From assembly GCA_910574455.1 (NCBI GenBank), contig CAJSYZ010000003.1, positions 1,798,001 to 1,862,000 of the forward strand: DNA of 64,000 bases, written 5' to 3'. Under the pieces are notes generated by a model. The model was not told where the DNA came from and ran no database searches. It saw nothing but the letters and a program-made list of their open reading frames with translations. Position 1 is the stretch's first letter, and every line of letters begins with the position of its first letter. This document shows positions 11,312-22,612 of the stretch, piece after piece. Source of the stretch: Trichaptum fuscoviolaceum (lineage: Eukaryota > Basidiomycota > Agaricomycetes > Hymenochaetales > Trichaptaceae). The position numbers and the translations under genes are program-made.

Positions 11312-12648
11312 CTAACTATCATATCTAGGAGGAGCATCGACATTCATTCGAAGTACCTCCTGGTTTGCGCGTAAGTTCTCCAGCTCAGCTTGTAGAGCAA
11401 CAACTTCTCCTCGCAGATTTGAGACCCCTGGGTCACTGGGGATGGATGGGGCTGCTGCTCCGGATGGCCTGGCATGATCCTCTCGCGCAGTCAATTGGTC
11501 TTCCGGTCGACCGTACGATACATGTGTGGAAGGCGATCCGGGAGATTGAGTGGAGAGTATCGATGCGCCTGCATACGAGCTCGTCCGCGTATCAAATGAC
11601 GCAAATTTCGTCCCAGCAGGAGGCGGAGCGAAAGCGAGAGCAGGAGGGCCCTCGGTTTGAGGCGGCGAAGACACCATGGTGAACGATGGATCGTTTTGAG
11701 AGAAGGGATGTATTACATGGCTGGAATCGGTTTCTGGGGGTAACTCTTGTGATTTGCGTCGCCGCAAATAGAGAAGAACAGCCGATAGAATGAGAAGCAC
11801 TACCACAATTGCTCCTACTACACCGCCAGCAATGGCACTGGTGTTGCTGTGGTTTGTAGATGGCACAGCGCTGCCCGTGGGAAGGACTGCCGCGGAGGAT
11901 GTTGCCGGTGGAGGCGTAGATGAAGCTGTCGGTGCAATAGACGATACGATAATTGTCGGAACCCTTGTCAAAGTAAGAAAAGATTTAGACACCAAATAAA
12001 GTTCCGCAGAAATTATCCACTCACGAATAGATCACATAGTCAAATAGTACCAAGGATGTGTTTGTGGTACCAGCGGTCTGGATTATGAGTTGATGTTCGA
12101 TATTTTCAAGATTGTTTTGAGTAAACCCTGTCACGTTGTATTCGTACTCCGGACCATTGGTCGGGAAATGAAGAAATGTTCCCGCAGGATTTCCATCCAA
12201 AAAGAAGGTCAAATTGGTGAGCGTTGCTGCGTTGGGTACATTGTTAGCGATAATGAAGTAAGCGTAGACAGCAACACCTGGAGGAAGGTAGATAATAAGA
12301 TTATCATCAGATTGTCTTTGGCGTATCGGCGAAGACCAAGCGACGCTTACCGGTAAAGTTGATTTGGATCGACAACTGATCCGGATTGGTTGGAAAATGG
12401 CTCGTATCATGCCAGGTGTGGTTAAACGCCTGTGTAGGGTCCGGTTTTACCACACATTGCGTACAGCCTGGCTCAGCAGTCCAGTCTTCAAGCGGGATAT
12501 AAACAGGCAAGGCTCCTGTGTTTTCATCTCCGGTGGTATCATCGATCGTGACATTCAGAAGACCGGCCTGTCCGTGGCATTGCGTTATGAAAAAAGTAGA
12601 GAGAATAACCTGAAGGAGAGTGAGGGCAAGCTGATGCTGGCGAAACAT
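11312..12648 (-). CDS. Single-pass membrane glycoprotein with cytoplasmic tail
   Basis: Three exons (12351-12648, 12025-12277, 11312-11963) give 400 residues. A signal peptide (residues 1 to about 26) precedes an extracellular region of about 180 residues with many N-x-S/T glycosylation sites and two cysteines in a C-x-x-C pair. A Ser/Thr/Pro-rich stalk leads to one transmembrane helix (G-G-V-V-G-A-I-V-V-V-L-L core) followed by an R-R-R-K stop-transfer signal. The cytoplasmic tail is about 160 residues, Pro/Ser-rich, with a short coiled coil and a terminal P-P-R-Y-D-S. This plan is common in Agaricomycete genomes and often annotated only as hypothetical; a surface sensor or wall-anchor role is inference. 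It is convergent with CBP80, 175 bases apart. Confidence 0.75.
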
Positions 12649-13794
12649 AGTGGAGGAGACACAAGGAAGACTGAGAGAGGCGATAGCCTCCTGAAGATGA
12701 GTACTGTATGGATGTGTGCATTGAATAGAATCGGCGTGGCAGAATCATGCATTTAGGATACTAGTGGCGGTATCTATACAACGAGCTTTCAAACATAGAT
12801 CAATCACGAGGGCACTGATGCTGGGATAGAAGATGATGGGGACGTCCTTCTATGACAATGGTTCCCATACTCTAGATGCCGCTGCTACCGAGATGCTATG
12901 GCAGTCGAACGAGGGGTTGAGTCCGCATTTTGAAAAGACCAAATGCTAATGCTTTCGAGGACAAAATTCGACTCTGGTGTGCAGTAAAGCTGAGAACATC
13001 CATTGCCACAAAAGAAACCCACTGTTTTGTTGAACCATCTGATCCGAGATGTCGCCCCCGTGCGAAGCGTTTTTTGGTATTGGCTGGTAAGAGAAAAAGA
13101 GCAACACCCACCCACGCAGATGGAGAAGCTCAGGGACCAAAGGAAGCAATCTAATTGAATGAAGCCGTGCACAATACTCACCCGTCTAGAATGTATTGAA
13201 GAAGACAGTCCACGAACAGCTCTCGACCTTTCGGCACTTTGCACTGTAAAATTTGTTTCATGTGTATCTCTGGTGGAAGATGAAAGGTTTAGATGCATTG
13301 CAGAGGCTTTGCATGATTGGAGATTGACTTTAATCCACTAATTGGCATGATGGTGATTGTGTAAAAGGATCCCTTAGACGCAGTATCGTTTCAACAGCTG
13401 CAACATTTCGATGAGTTCTTGTCATAAATTTGTGAGGTGGCGGAAGGATGTTAAGAATATTCATGCTGTCGTTGAGTTGGTACCGTGACGAAAGACTCGG
13501 ACTCCGATGCGTTGGCCTCATCATGATGTTGTTTGTGTGTCCATGTTTGTTCTCACTGCCAGTGGCACTGAACAGCCTTCCTAATCATCCAATGGCTTAC
13601 TAAAATACTGACTATTAATTTATTATCCGATGACAATAGCTATATACACACACTTGCGGGTGTATTGAACATTCGAATATGTAGTAGGACGCAGTACCTA
13701 CTCGCTGCTCGATCGACGACCGTATCACAAGAATCGCAGCAAGTTGCATCGATACTGTAACTGTAAATTACTAGTACGGTACGGTTGACGAGCC
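12649..13794. other. Intergenic region
   Basis: About 1.1 kb upstream of the membrane glycoprotein and downstream of the glycosyltransferase. Short antisense frames near 12.9-13.3 kb have no recognisable domain or start context. Nothing else is seen. Confidence 0.4.
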
Positions 13795-14908
13795 CTAGCT
13801 GCATCGCCCCTCTAGTTCTGCATTCATTCTCTCCCAAGAAGTTTCCCACAAGGTCATCTCGTCCCGCCAGAGTCCATTATCCATATGCTTCTTTCTATTT
13901 AGAGCCGCACGCGTCTCCTCGTCATATTGCCTTGTGTCAGACAGTCTGTTGTACTCCTTTTCGAAGAGAAATGGTTTTGCGACTGTGTAGTGCACGATGC
14001 GTATGTCCTGTGCGAGCGAGTCCCACACTGCTGGACTCTTTCGCTTGATGGCAACGTTCGCGTTGTATATGTATGGGAGGCGAATAGCCTGTGCTCCAAA
14101 GTAAAGGTTGAGGAAGCCTTGCTCTGCGTCCTTTCGAGTATACCGCGCAGTGCCTATCTTACTTAGCATGTCCTCGAATATTCCGGTCGACGTGCGAAGG
14201 AACATGACACCCGCGTTGAAGCTCAGCGTGAACCCGCGGTTGTCCTCTTGCACGTCCGGGACTGCGCCAAAGTTGAATGGGAGTGACCAGAGCTCGTCGA
14301 AGTTCCTGCGGACCACAGTGTCGCCGTCGATGTATATGACTGTCTTGATGCCAATCTGGTCAAGACTCCAGATATGAAGCTTCGTGTACTGATCGAGAAA
14401 GCGTCGTGCGACACCCTTGCCTGCGTTGGGCGGTGGCACACGGTCGATAGGACGTAACTCCCATCCAACAGAATGCAACTGACACCTTGAGCGAGATGAG
14501 ATTCGCTCAGGAAGATACAAGACAACCATCCGCGCTGTAACGTTTGTGTCCTTGAGTGATTGTCCCAAGGTAAGAACAGCGGTGACGAAAGACTCGGAGT
14601 ACAGAGTTGTGACAACTGCGCGTTCGCCTACAGCGGGGGGACCATCATAGGGCTCGTGTACTGGAGATGAAGGATTTCTAGGTTTAACTCGTTAGAGGAA
14701 CCCAGTTTCAAAGGGCTTTGACGCACATGTTTTGGTATTTATCCAACGGACCTAGCGGTATCCGCATTTGCCATAAAGCGAGCATATTGAGGATCAACAG
14801 CGCGAGAAGACCAATAGGTATCCAGAAGAACACAGATCGCCTTTTTGAATGGTGCGTTAACGGCAGATAATCATGACCTCGATCGCTGAAAAGGGAGAAC
14901 TTGAACAT
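13795..14908 (-). CDS. Glycosyltransferase family 8 (glycogenin-like), type II membrane protein
   Basis: Two exons (14727-14908, 13795-14677) give 354 residues. A short basic cytoplasmic N-terminus precedes one transmembrane anchor (residues about 27-48), the topology of Golgi glycosyltransferases. The catalytic domain starts at the V-V-T-T-L-Y-S-E-S-F strand. It contains the metal-binding D-G-D in V-I-Y-I-D-G-D-T-V-V, then F-N-A-G-V-M and a D-A-E-Q-G-F-L-N segment, all GT8 landmarks. These enzymes transfer hexoses from nucleotide sugars with manganese. The acceptor cannot be told; the membrane anchor argues against cytosolic glycogenin itself and for a glycan or glycolipid acceptor. Confidence 0.85.
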
Positions 14909-16941
14909 CGTTAGAAATAGTCGTTCTTTCGCCTGCGATTGTTGGGGCTGGGAGGTGGGAGCTGTGAGGGGGGGGAATAGGGTAAGGAGAAACGGAGCCT
15001 TATTGCGGTACGGGTAGTGGAAAGGATAAAAAGGGTTTGAGCATTTCGAGTATCCTATGCGATCCCAGTTTGTCGCGCTGACGGTCGTTACGTGTTCTGA
15101 ATGTTCCATCACTGCGGAGACACGCATCCGTAGTTCAGAAAAGAACCACGAGATAACTACTACAGATTGTTGAATAAGCGCTGATGCGCCCATGTACTAG
15201 TAGGCATAGCGGTTGGGTCTAATAGCCAAACAGATTTTCAAGGCCGTGGAATTCGGTCGCCCACTAATCCGGATTACGCAGTAGTGGTTGGATTTCGGTT
15301 GGGTTCCTGTCTTGGCAGTTCAATTAAGCACATGGAATGAATATCCGAGAAGTTGGTAAAATAGCGCACGGAGATGTGTAGTAATCAACCCAGTCCTTTT
15401 CTTCTTTTCTTCTTTTTGTTCCGGGGGAGGGGGGGGGGGGAGAGATGGGGAAGCCATAAGAAACGAGTGGATGTTAGTCTCCGACATACATTACTCCCAA
15501 GATGCACGAATGCAGATCGTGGCGCTGAGAGGCGGATCTAATCTTGGATCAATGTTTGATTTGTCGGCCAAGAGAGCTGTGCAAATCACTGCTAGTATAG
15601 CATTTGCACTGCAATACCATCCAGCGCTGATGCATCTTCCTTAAATTTATCCCGAGACTCGTAAACGGCGAGTTCCTTGAGTACTTAAATGTAAAATAGC
15701 CTTCGGGGTGTTATTATCCTGTGGTGGGGCTTGTTCTCTTACGCATATGAAGGGCTCAACCCTCGAGTCTACTATAAAAAAGCTATATTAGATTAAGTGC
15801 ACAGATGTATTTTGCTGATCAACTTTCCAGAGAACAAGGAATGAAGCCCGTGGGCCGTAGTTCCTTCCAGTGATCGTATCGTGATTCGTGATCCTTTATG
15901 AGCGCTGTAACACTGTGCACAAATTGCGCACTTTGTATGTCGTTAACCCAATATACTCATCGGAAATCTTGATGTAACGTAGTAAACCGTAGAGAAACCA
16001 CACACTGGCAGTATCTCGGTGGCATGAACTGCCAATAGTGATGCCAGACGTGCCAGTGGCAGTGTTACATTCAAGTTCAAGTTGAGAGTCCAAGTATGAC
16101 GTAATTCATATTTGTGACCGCACTACAGCCTGAGTCACGTAACAACGCAAATCATGTCACACTTCTATCCGAGCCGAGTCAGTGGCAGTGGCCAGCCTTG
16201 TACTGTTATAACTTATGCCACAACGACGAAGGGCCGAGCTACTCGTCGTGTTGTCACCCTGCACCAATACTCAGAGCTCGTACCCTCTACTTGCTACACG
16301 GTTCCCTCTAAAGTGTGCCAGAAAAACACCTGAACATTCTTCTGCGGCTTTCCCCATTTAATTGTTGAAGAAGCTGGTTTCGTGTCGTTTTTCGGGAACG
16401 AAGTACTCGATATAAATGCTCACTCAGGCTGGCAGAGGGAAAAAATTCACACTGAACTGATCCGACGCGAAAAGCAGTCTCCACATCAATGCTACTTGTG
16501 GCACGGAGGATCATTTGAAGTTTGATCGGATTTTGATTGCTTTACCTTGTGAGAAGGATCCTCTCACCCTATAAAATATGACACTGATCAACTATTCGTC
16601 ACTGGCACTTGCATGAAAGTTTCTCCCTTAAGTGACTGTTGCATCTACCCATTTGTTGGAAGCCATGGAAATCATACATATTACACCTCGGACATTAAGA
16701 GCATGCAATAATATGCAATACTCGATCAGTCTCAGCCTCGCTACCGAATGAGTGAGCCGAATGAAAGTAATTGATTATCTTCACTGATATCAAATCAAGG
16801 CGAAGAGAAGGAAGATGTGAACAATAATAGGACGTGCCACTCCAGCACTCTATCGAACAATTTGAAGCCCCTGATGCAGATGCATTAGTTTGAACACAGA
16901 CTACAACCTGCACCGCCCAGAACTGATCTCATCCTGACTTG
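14909..16941. other. Intergenic region between divergent genes
   Basis: About 2 kb separates the glycosyltransferase and the arrestin-like gene, which point away from each other. A pyrimidine tract near 15395-15420 is followed by a run of G at about 15423-15440 that could form a quadruplex. No coding exon chain was found. Confidence 0.4.
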
Positions 16942-18719
16942 ATGTTCACTCGTAACTCGTTGACGAGAGAGCTTTCTCTAGGCCACCCGTTTGCTCGCGG
17001 TGGCCGTGACTCACCTGCGTCTACCGACGAAGATTCTGGTGAAGCGTCTAAATCGTCTATCATCGGGTCATCAACGGGCTCTAGCCCCGCTCCGATTCTG
17101 CCATCAACACCACCGCCCCCTCCCAACCCACCCGCGGTTCCGCCCAAGGCTGACCGTCGCTCAGCGCCGGATGAACGACCGCCGGTACAGCACACGTACT
17201 CGCTGAATACATCCAGTAACCTACCGTGGCTGACTGTGAAGCTTCGGAATTGGGCACCCCATGTGAAGAGCATACCGATTTATTTCGAAGGGCAGACTAT
17301 CACAGGCCTTGTGGAGCTCGACCTAGGTGTACCTGACAGAATAAAAGCTGTTGTAGTCTACGTACGTACAATGCTCTCTTCTTCCGTAGAAGGTACTAAT
17401 TGCGAATTCGGATTTTAGGTCAGAGGCCATGCGTTCCTGACCGGGTACGAATCCAAGAACTTCCTTCTTCTCTCGGACACATTATGGGACAGTTCCATGG
17501 GCGATCCTCGGTCTGTAGGTTATTTCATATCGCAAGGACAACGATACAACGGGAAGCTATACGGGCAATACTCATGGAGGTTTTCCATCGAATTGCCTCG
17601 TGCTTTGTCTCTCAATCCACGACACGAACGGGAGCTCAAAGCACGGGATGGCGAACGCATGCCGCCGAGCTTCGGGAGCAGGGCGTCGAATCCGTGCGTG
17701 TACTACGAGCTGACTGTTGAGGTCAAGCGACACACTTTTCGATGCGATAACAGGTGTGTAGGGTATATGGAAGTGAATTCTCCCTGACTAACCTTCAACC
17801 TTTTGCATGTAGTTTAACAATTCCAATTGGTTACACAATCTTTTCCAGGCCCACTTTGTCTTACCCTCTTCGCCAATATGCATACGGAAGCGAAGCTCCC
17901 CTGCCTTGTACAGAAGCTGGTGATTCCGAGTGGAAGTCCTTCTCTGAGATCAGACTTCGCGGTGTTCTACCGAAGGCTCGTGAGGTGGCTTTATCGTGTA
18001 CCGTAGGTGGCCTTTTCTTATCGCTTACCGTGAGTATCCCGCGCTGATGTGACCTTTTTATAGTTTGCACTCGCCAGTCCTGTGAGTGACTCGACCGTAT
18101 CAATAAGTCATCAAACTGATGTCTCAAGACTAGCTGTCTTATCCTCGAGGTACAAATATTCCATGCATGCTTGTCATTCAAAGCGAAGTTCGCGAGGCTG
18201 TTGAGGCCGTAGCTACGCCTCTTGCCCCTCGCGTTCTCCTTAGGCGAAGATTAGAAACGCAGTCGGATGAAACCGACGCGGGAGCCTTCGATGTGTCTCC
18301 TGTGAATGAAAGTAACCCACTTAGTAGGGCATCATGGTCGCCTGCTAGAGAAGTCCCCGGAAACGGTGTGATGCACTGTAGGGTCATCCGAGGAGAACTC
18401 GGCTTGCCGGCGTCCATCACACCTTCTTTTTCCTTCGGAAAGACTTCGTTGAAGGTGAGTTTCGAGTGCGAACATTGTTCACGCTGAAGCCCATATCTCC
18501 TTTCCACTTACTCAGTACTTTGTCGACCTTCATCCTTTTGATACTCCTGGCTTCGAGTCATCAAGCGCGGACCGATTACTACGTGTGGAAGTGGCTATAG
18601 TATCGTTCTCGGCTCCGGCAAAGGCTTCGTTGCGCAAAAGCCTCCCTCCTCTACCTAGGACCCGCACGATCTCGCAGCGCGGTCGGGATCGCATCCATGA
18701 TATTCCTCGACCTACTTGA
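16942..18719 (+). CDS. Arrestin-like (alpha-arrestin) protein
   Basis: A Ser/Pro-rich N-terminus of about 80 residues with a poly-proline run is followed by an arrestin-type N-terminal beta-sandwich (P-I-Y-F-E-G-Q-T-I-x-G near 17275, V-R-G-H-A-F at the second exon, W-R-F-S-I-E-L-P near 17577, Y-Y-E-L-T-V-E-V near 17702) and a more diverged second half. Clear junctions are 16942-17361, 17419-17753, 17813-18002 and a fourth exon from 18064. The joint near 18150-18180 is not resolved: the frame changes there and the only nearby GT-AG pair would give an unusually short intron. The C-terminus is basic. Fungal alpha-arrestins recruit ubiquitin ligases to plasma-membrane transporters; no PPxY motif was noted in what I could read. 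Confidence 0.75.
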
Positions 18720-19289
18720 TGGCAAGATTACGATCAACAATTCTTTGCCTTTCGGATCTTGCTTTCACATTTGTTCTAATAGCGTGGTAGAATATCGGTA
18801 ATGAGTCCCAGCATTTGTTTTCGAGTTTATGGATGTCCTTGTCACTTGGATCTTTAAGAGAAAATTTATTATTGGGCCATCTACTTGTGACTTTATCCAG
18901 TAAAAAAGAATAATGAGTATTGCTGGTGAATCTGGATCATTATTAGTTAAATAGTTCGCAAGGGGCGCAGGAGTCAATGTGCGCCTTAGCGCGGTAGTTT
19001 CTATCTGGAAATTATTGTGACTTCCCTCTCCGACAGGAAAATAGGCCCGATACAAAAGCATTCAAGAAGGCCAAAAGATTGATGGGAACGGAACCAAATT
19101 GCATTTACTGAAGTAACGCACGAATACATTAAAAGTCTACGCGACAGATGGCATGAACGCGCAACGACAATGTATCATGGAAATCACAGAATCTTATGTA
19201 GTAGGCATTGTAACACTGAAAATCATTCAAACGATGGAAATTCCATTCCCAAAATCTGACGCGCTATAATACTGGCGTGTCCGCAATAA
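18720..19289. other. 3' flank of FunK1 copy A
   Basis: The part from about 19062 is homologous to the flanks downstream of copies B and C, so it belongs to the duplicated unit. The part before it shows nothing. Confidence 0.5.
19062..19289 (-). repeat. Duplicated FunK1 3' flank, copy A
   Basis: Starts with an AAGAAGGCCAAAA block also seen at about 27322 and in shortened form at about 22365, and runs to the stop codon. The last 110 bases are also found, in reverse orientation, at the left edge of the window. Confidence 0.7.
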
Positions 19290-21783
19290 TCAAGCAACAA
19301 CTGGTATATCCATACAGCAGTCTTTCAAACACCAAGGCACCATCCGAAGACGCATACTTTGCAGAAACCGAGGAAAAAGCGCTTTGGAAGGGATAGGCGG
19401 TTCAGGTATCGCAAAAGACGCACTGCTATTCTCGTCAAACTCTTTCATACCCTGACCAAAAAACTCATCCGCGTCCTGTACAACTATCTCCCAGCGTTTG
19501 TGTTCGTCGAAAGCAGCGTATCTGTCGGCAATGACGATGACTAACATCGTACAGAAACTGCGCAATGGACCTTTGCTGAGGTAGCCTAAAATCATTTCTG
19601 GGTCGGAGACAAAGGTTTTCTTCGCTGCGCGCACTTGTTCCCAGGACCCTTTCCTCCAAGCTGCCAAATAGTCGAATTTTTTCTTCCCATGTGGATATTT
19701 CGCATCTCGGTATCCAACACCATACCAAATCCCGGTATATAAAATCGACTCCAGTTCGTGGACGTAATGATGCGTATATGGCTGTTTGCTCTCGGCATCA
19801 AGAGTTTCAATCGCCATGAAAGGCTTGGTGCCAGATCGATGAGTACTTGTTGGCCCATAGTCGCCGTCACCGAGTGGAAATGTTGCGAGATCGAAATCAA
19901 TGAGGACACCAACTACATAGTCCTTTCCATTGCTGTCTTTCTCCACGTAAAAAGCGATATTCTTTATTCCGATATCACGATGAAGGAGGGACTTCTTCGA
20001 ATATAGCGCATGGGAGACTAGTGAAGGGCATATTAGTGGAAGTCCATAGTAATACGAAAGGTGGCAACTTACAGTAGAGTATATCGATTATAACATTGAC
20101 GAAATCCTTTTCATTCTTAACTTCGGAAGCTGGTGTATACTTTCTCATCAAGATAATGCATAATTCTCTTTCCTCGTATGAAGGAGAACCTGAACACGCA
20201 GACATGAGCGCCTCCGTCGGCGTAGCATCCTCGATAATCATTGATCCGTAGATTTCTGGCGCATGCTTCGGGTCCACTTCACGCGCCATAAGAATCGCAT
20301 CCTCCTCGCGTCTCCAAGTCTTCACTTGATGAGCCACCGTCATAACCAACTCCACTTTGCTCTTCTCTGGTTTTTCGACATCCCACACAGCTGTTCCCCG
20401 CCCTACTAAACAGTACTCTGTGTGAACACGTTCCTTCAATTTAGTCTTGAAGGTTGATTGTTCGAGTTCGAGATCGAAATTGACCCCTCCCTCTTTAATA
20501 GGATTCCAGCCTAGTTTTGAACATTGTGTTTTTTCATTCTTGGTATCGAAAGGGTTGATATGACCCATCGCCGTATTGAAGCCTAATCCCTTGAAATCTT
20601 GCCTCGAGACCAGTACGAGGAAGACCGCATGCAGGAATGGATCCTGTATGATGTCGATCTCGTCCGATATGACACCACAAGATCTCGAGTAGAACTGCAG
20701 TTTTATCTTAGTGCCTTTGACAATCGCACCGAATACATGGGACCGATCCCCAAATTGACTCATAACTTCCGCAAGGTTGTCTGCAAGTTGTATTTCTGGC
20801 GAGGGAACCGTCTCCAATGTCGAATCGGTGGTAGATACCGAGTTCACGGACGATTCGGAGGAGACGTCAGATGAAAACATGTCAGACCCAGATGATAAAC
20901 GCGAAAGCGACTCTCTCGTGCCGTCTTCAGCTGTCGCAAGTGTTGGGTCTGAAGATGCGTCCTCGGCAGACTGTTCATCATCTGATATGTCCTCTGAATC
21001 AAGTGCAGCTGTAGTTCCAGCTCCATTTTCAACGGGAAGAAGGAATGTTGAATTCGAAGTATAATGAGTCGTGTAGGACGGCAGGTCTGTCATGGAAGTG
21101 CTTGATATCGTCGCACCATCTTTCCCTTCCTCATCGGACGTTAAAGTCTTCGTCTTCTTTAGTTCATTGGCGAAAGCGGTTTCCGGCGTATCCACTACAT
21201 CTCTCTGTCGCTTTCCAGTCACTGGTAGACGTTCCTGGAACTGCTTCTCAAACTCCATCACCCATAGCGCGTGTTTCCAGTGGAAATTTGCTTTTGTTAT
21301 TGGCGTGTCGCCGTCTTCTTTGGGGACCAAGAGAACATCTAGCACTCGCTCTGCGTAAACCCCACGTATGGACTGGCCGTACGAAAGCACCTGGATTGCT
21401 GGCAGCGACCCCTCCGGTGCATCCTGCATCGCACGATTCAGAATCATATTTCCCATCGCTGCATACGGGTCGTACATCTCTCTCACCAGCACCGAGGCTT
21501 TCGTCTTGAAGAGTGCTTCCTGCGCTTTATACTGCTCCGTACCATGGACGTTGTATCCCAGCACATTTTTCTTCAATTTCTCCATTTCAGCATCGGTCAC
21601 GCTGAAGGCACGCTTCAGAAAGGTTTCGAATGAGATTCCACCATGTTGGAACTCACCGCCAACGCTCTCGCGTCTGTCTGGCACGATGCGTGACTTTGTA
21701 GGAGTACTGTGAATCTGTCGCGAGCCTGACGCAACATTCTCTGCATCAGATGGGGTCTTAGTGTCCCCGGGTACGTTTTGCAT
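19290..21783 (-). CDS. FunK1-type protein kinase, copy A
   Basis: Two exons (20073-21783, 19290-20017) separated by a 55-base intron give 812 residues. The N-terminal third is Ser/Thr-rich and acidic. The kinase region has a glycine loop G-R-G-T-A-V (exon 1), a catalytic loop H-R-D-I-G-I-K-N-I at about residues 583-591, and D-F-D in place of D-F-G at 611-613, all as in the fungal FunK1 family (Pkinase_fungal). The intron falls just before the catalytic loop in all three copies. FunK1 kinases are greatly expanded in multicellular basidiomycetes; their substrates are unknown. The start at 21783 is 22 or more residues inside the Ser-rich leader used by copy C. The upstream region has a GAGGTGGT minisatellite at about 21840-21862. 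Confidence 0.85.
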
Positions 21784-22034
21784 CGAAGCAGAAGAGATTG
21801 AAGAAGAAAAGGAGACTAAAAGAAGAAAGTGTCGTAAGGTGAGGTGGTGAGGTGGTGAGGTGAGAAGTTATGGTTCTTGATCAAGCGCGAGTCGGGGAAT
21901 GTGGTTCACTATCATACTCTGTTCATGTAGTGGCCAACGAATTGTGGTTCCGAGTCAATACACGAGCTACTAACCTTTCAGCAATGTTAGCTCCAAAATC
22001 GAGATAGAAGAGATCCGAAATGAAGTGTATGCAT

Positions 22035-22115
22035 CTGCAACGATATTGATGGTAATACTGACATCGCGATGAGGGAGGGATTTTGACTACAGTTCCAGTA
22101 AGACTAGGTTATATG
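22035..22115 (-). pseudogene. FunK1 relic with catalytic-loop remnant
   Basis: On the minus strand the sequence reads K-S-L-P-H-R-D-V-S-I-T-I-N-I, aligning with K-S-L-L-H-R-D-I-G-I-K-N-I of the neighbouring FunK1 kinases. It is preceded by a stop where they carry the intron acceptor region. Similarity fades within about 80 bases. It is a small, strongly decayed fragment. The H-R-D-V-S form is nearer to the general FunK1 consensus than the local copies, so it may derive from an older or different family member. Confidence 0.5.
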
Positions 22116-22360
22116 TAGTTAGCATCAGTCTGTGACGGTATATAAGGCACCTTCATACAGTAAAGATTCTCTACCAAAGTCTCTGAGGCATGAGAAGCGA
22201 TGTCCGGGCGTTCAGTGACTGGACTAGAGTATCTATTAAGAGAATTTCAAGGGAATTTGTTGATTTACCTTGCATTATTGTAGGAGAAGTGGATGAAATA
22301 GGGAGCATGAAGAATGATGTACATACATAGTACTCAGAGTTGTGGTTAAGTTGTGGTTTG

Positions 22361-22612
22361 AAGTCGGCCAAAACTTTGATGAGGAAGTTGAAAGTAACGT
22401 GCTAATACATAAAAAATCTACGAGACAGATCGTAATGACATTCCACAAGAACAAAGATAAGAAGAACGAAAGCGCATAAATCCGCAACGACAATGTATCA
22501 TGGAAATCACAGAATCCCATGTAGTAGGCATCATAACACTGAAAATCATTCAAACGTTGTAAATTCCATTCCCCAAAACTGACACGCTTGAATACTGGCG
22601 TGTCTGCAATAA
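22361..22612 (-). repeat. Duplicated FunK1 3' flank, copy B
   Basis: Homologous to 19062-19289 and to 27311-27594; shares the CTACGAGACAGATC and ACTGAAAATCATTCAAACG blocks. Confidence 0.7.

Larger units (their letters stand above)
21784..22612. other. Spacer between FunK1 copies A and B
   Basis: Contains the promoter of copy A, a decayed FunK1 catalytic-loop relic at about 22035-22115, and from about 22361 the duplicated 3' flank of copy B. Confidence 0.5.

Noticed and set aside
15421..15445. G-rich run as a possible regulatory quadruplex
   Set aside because: A simple homopolymer next to a pyrimidine tract, with no sign of conservation or link to a promoter; kept only as a note in the intergenic entry.
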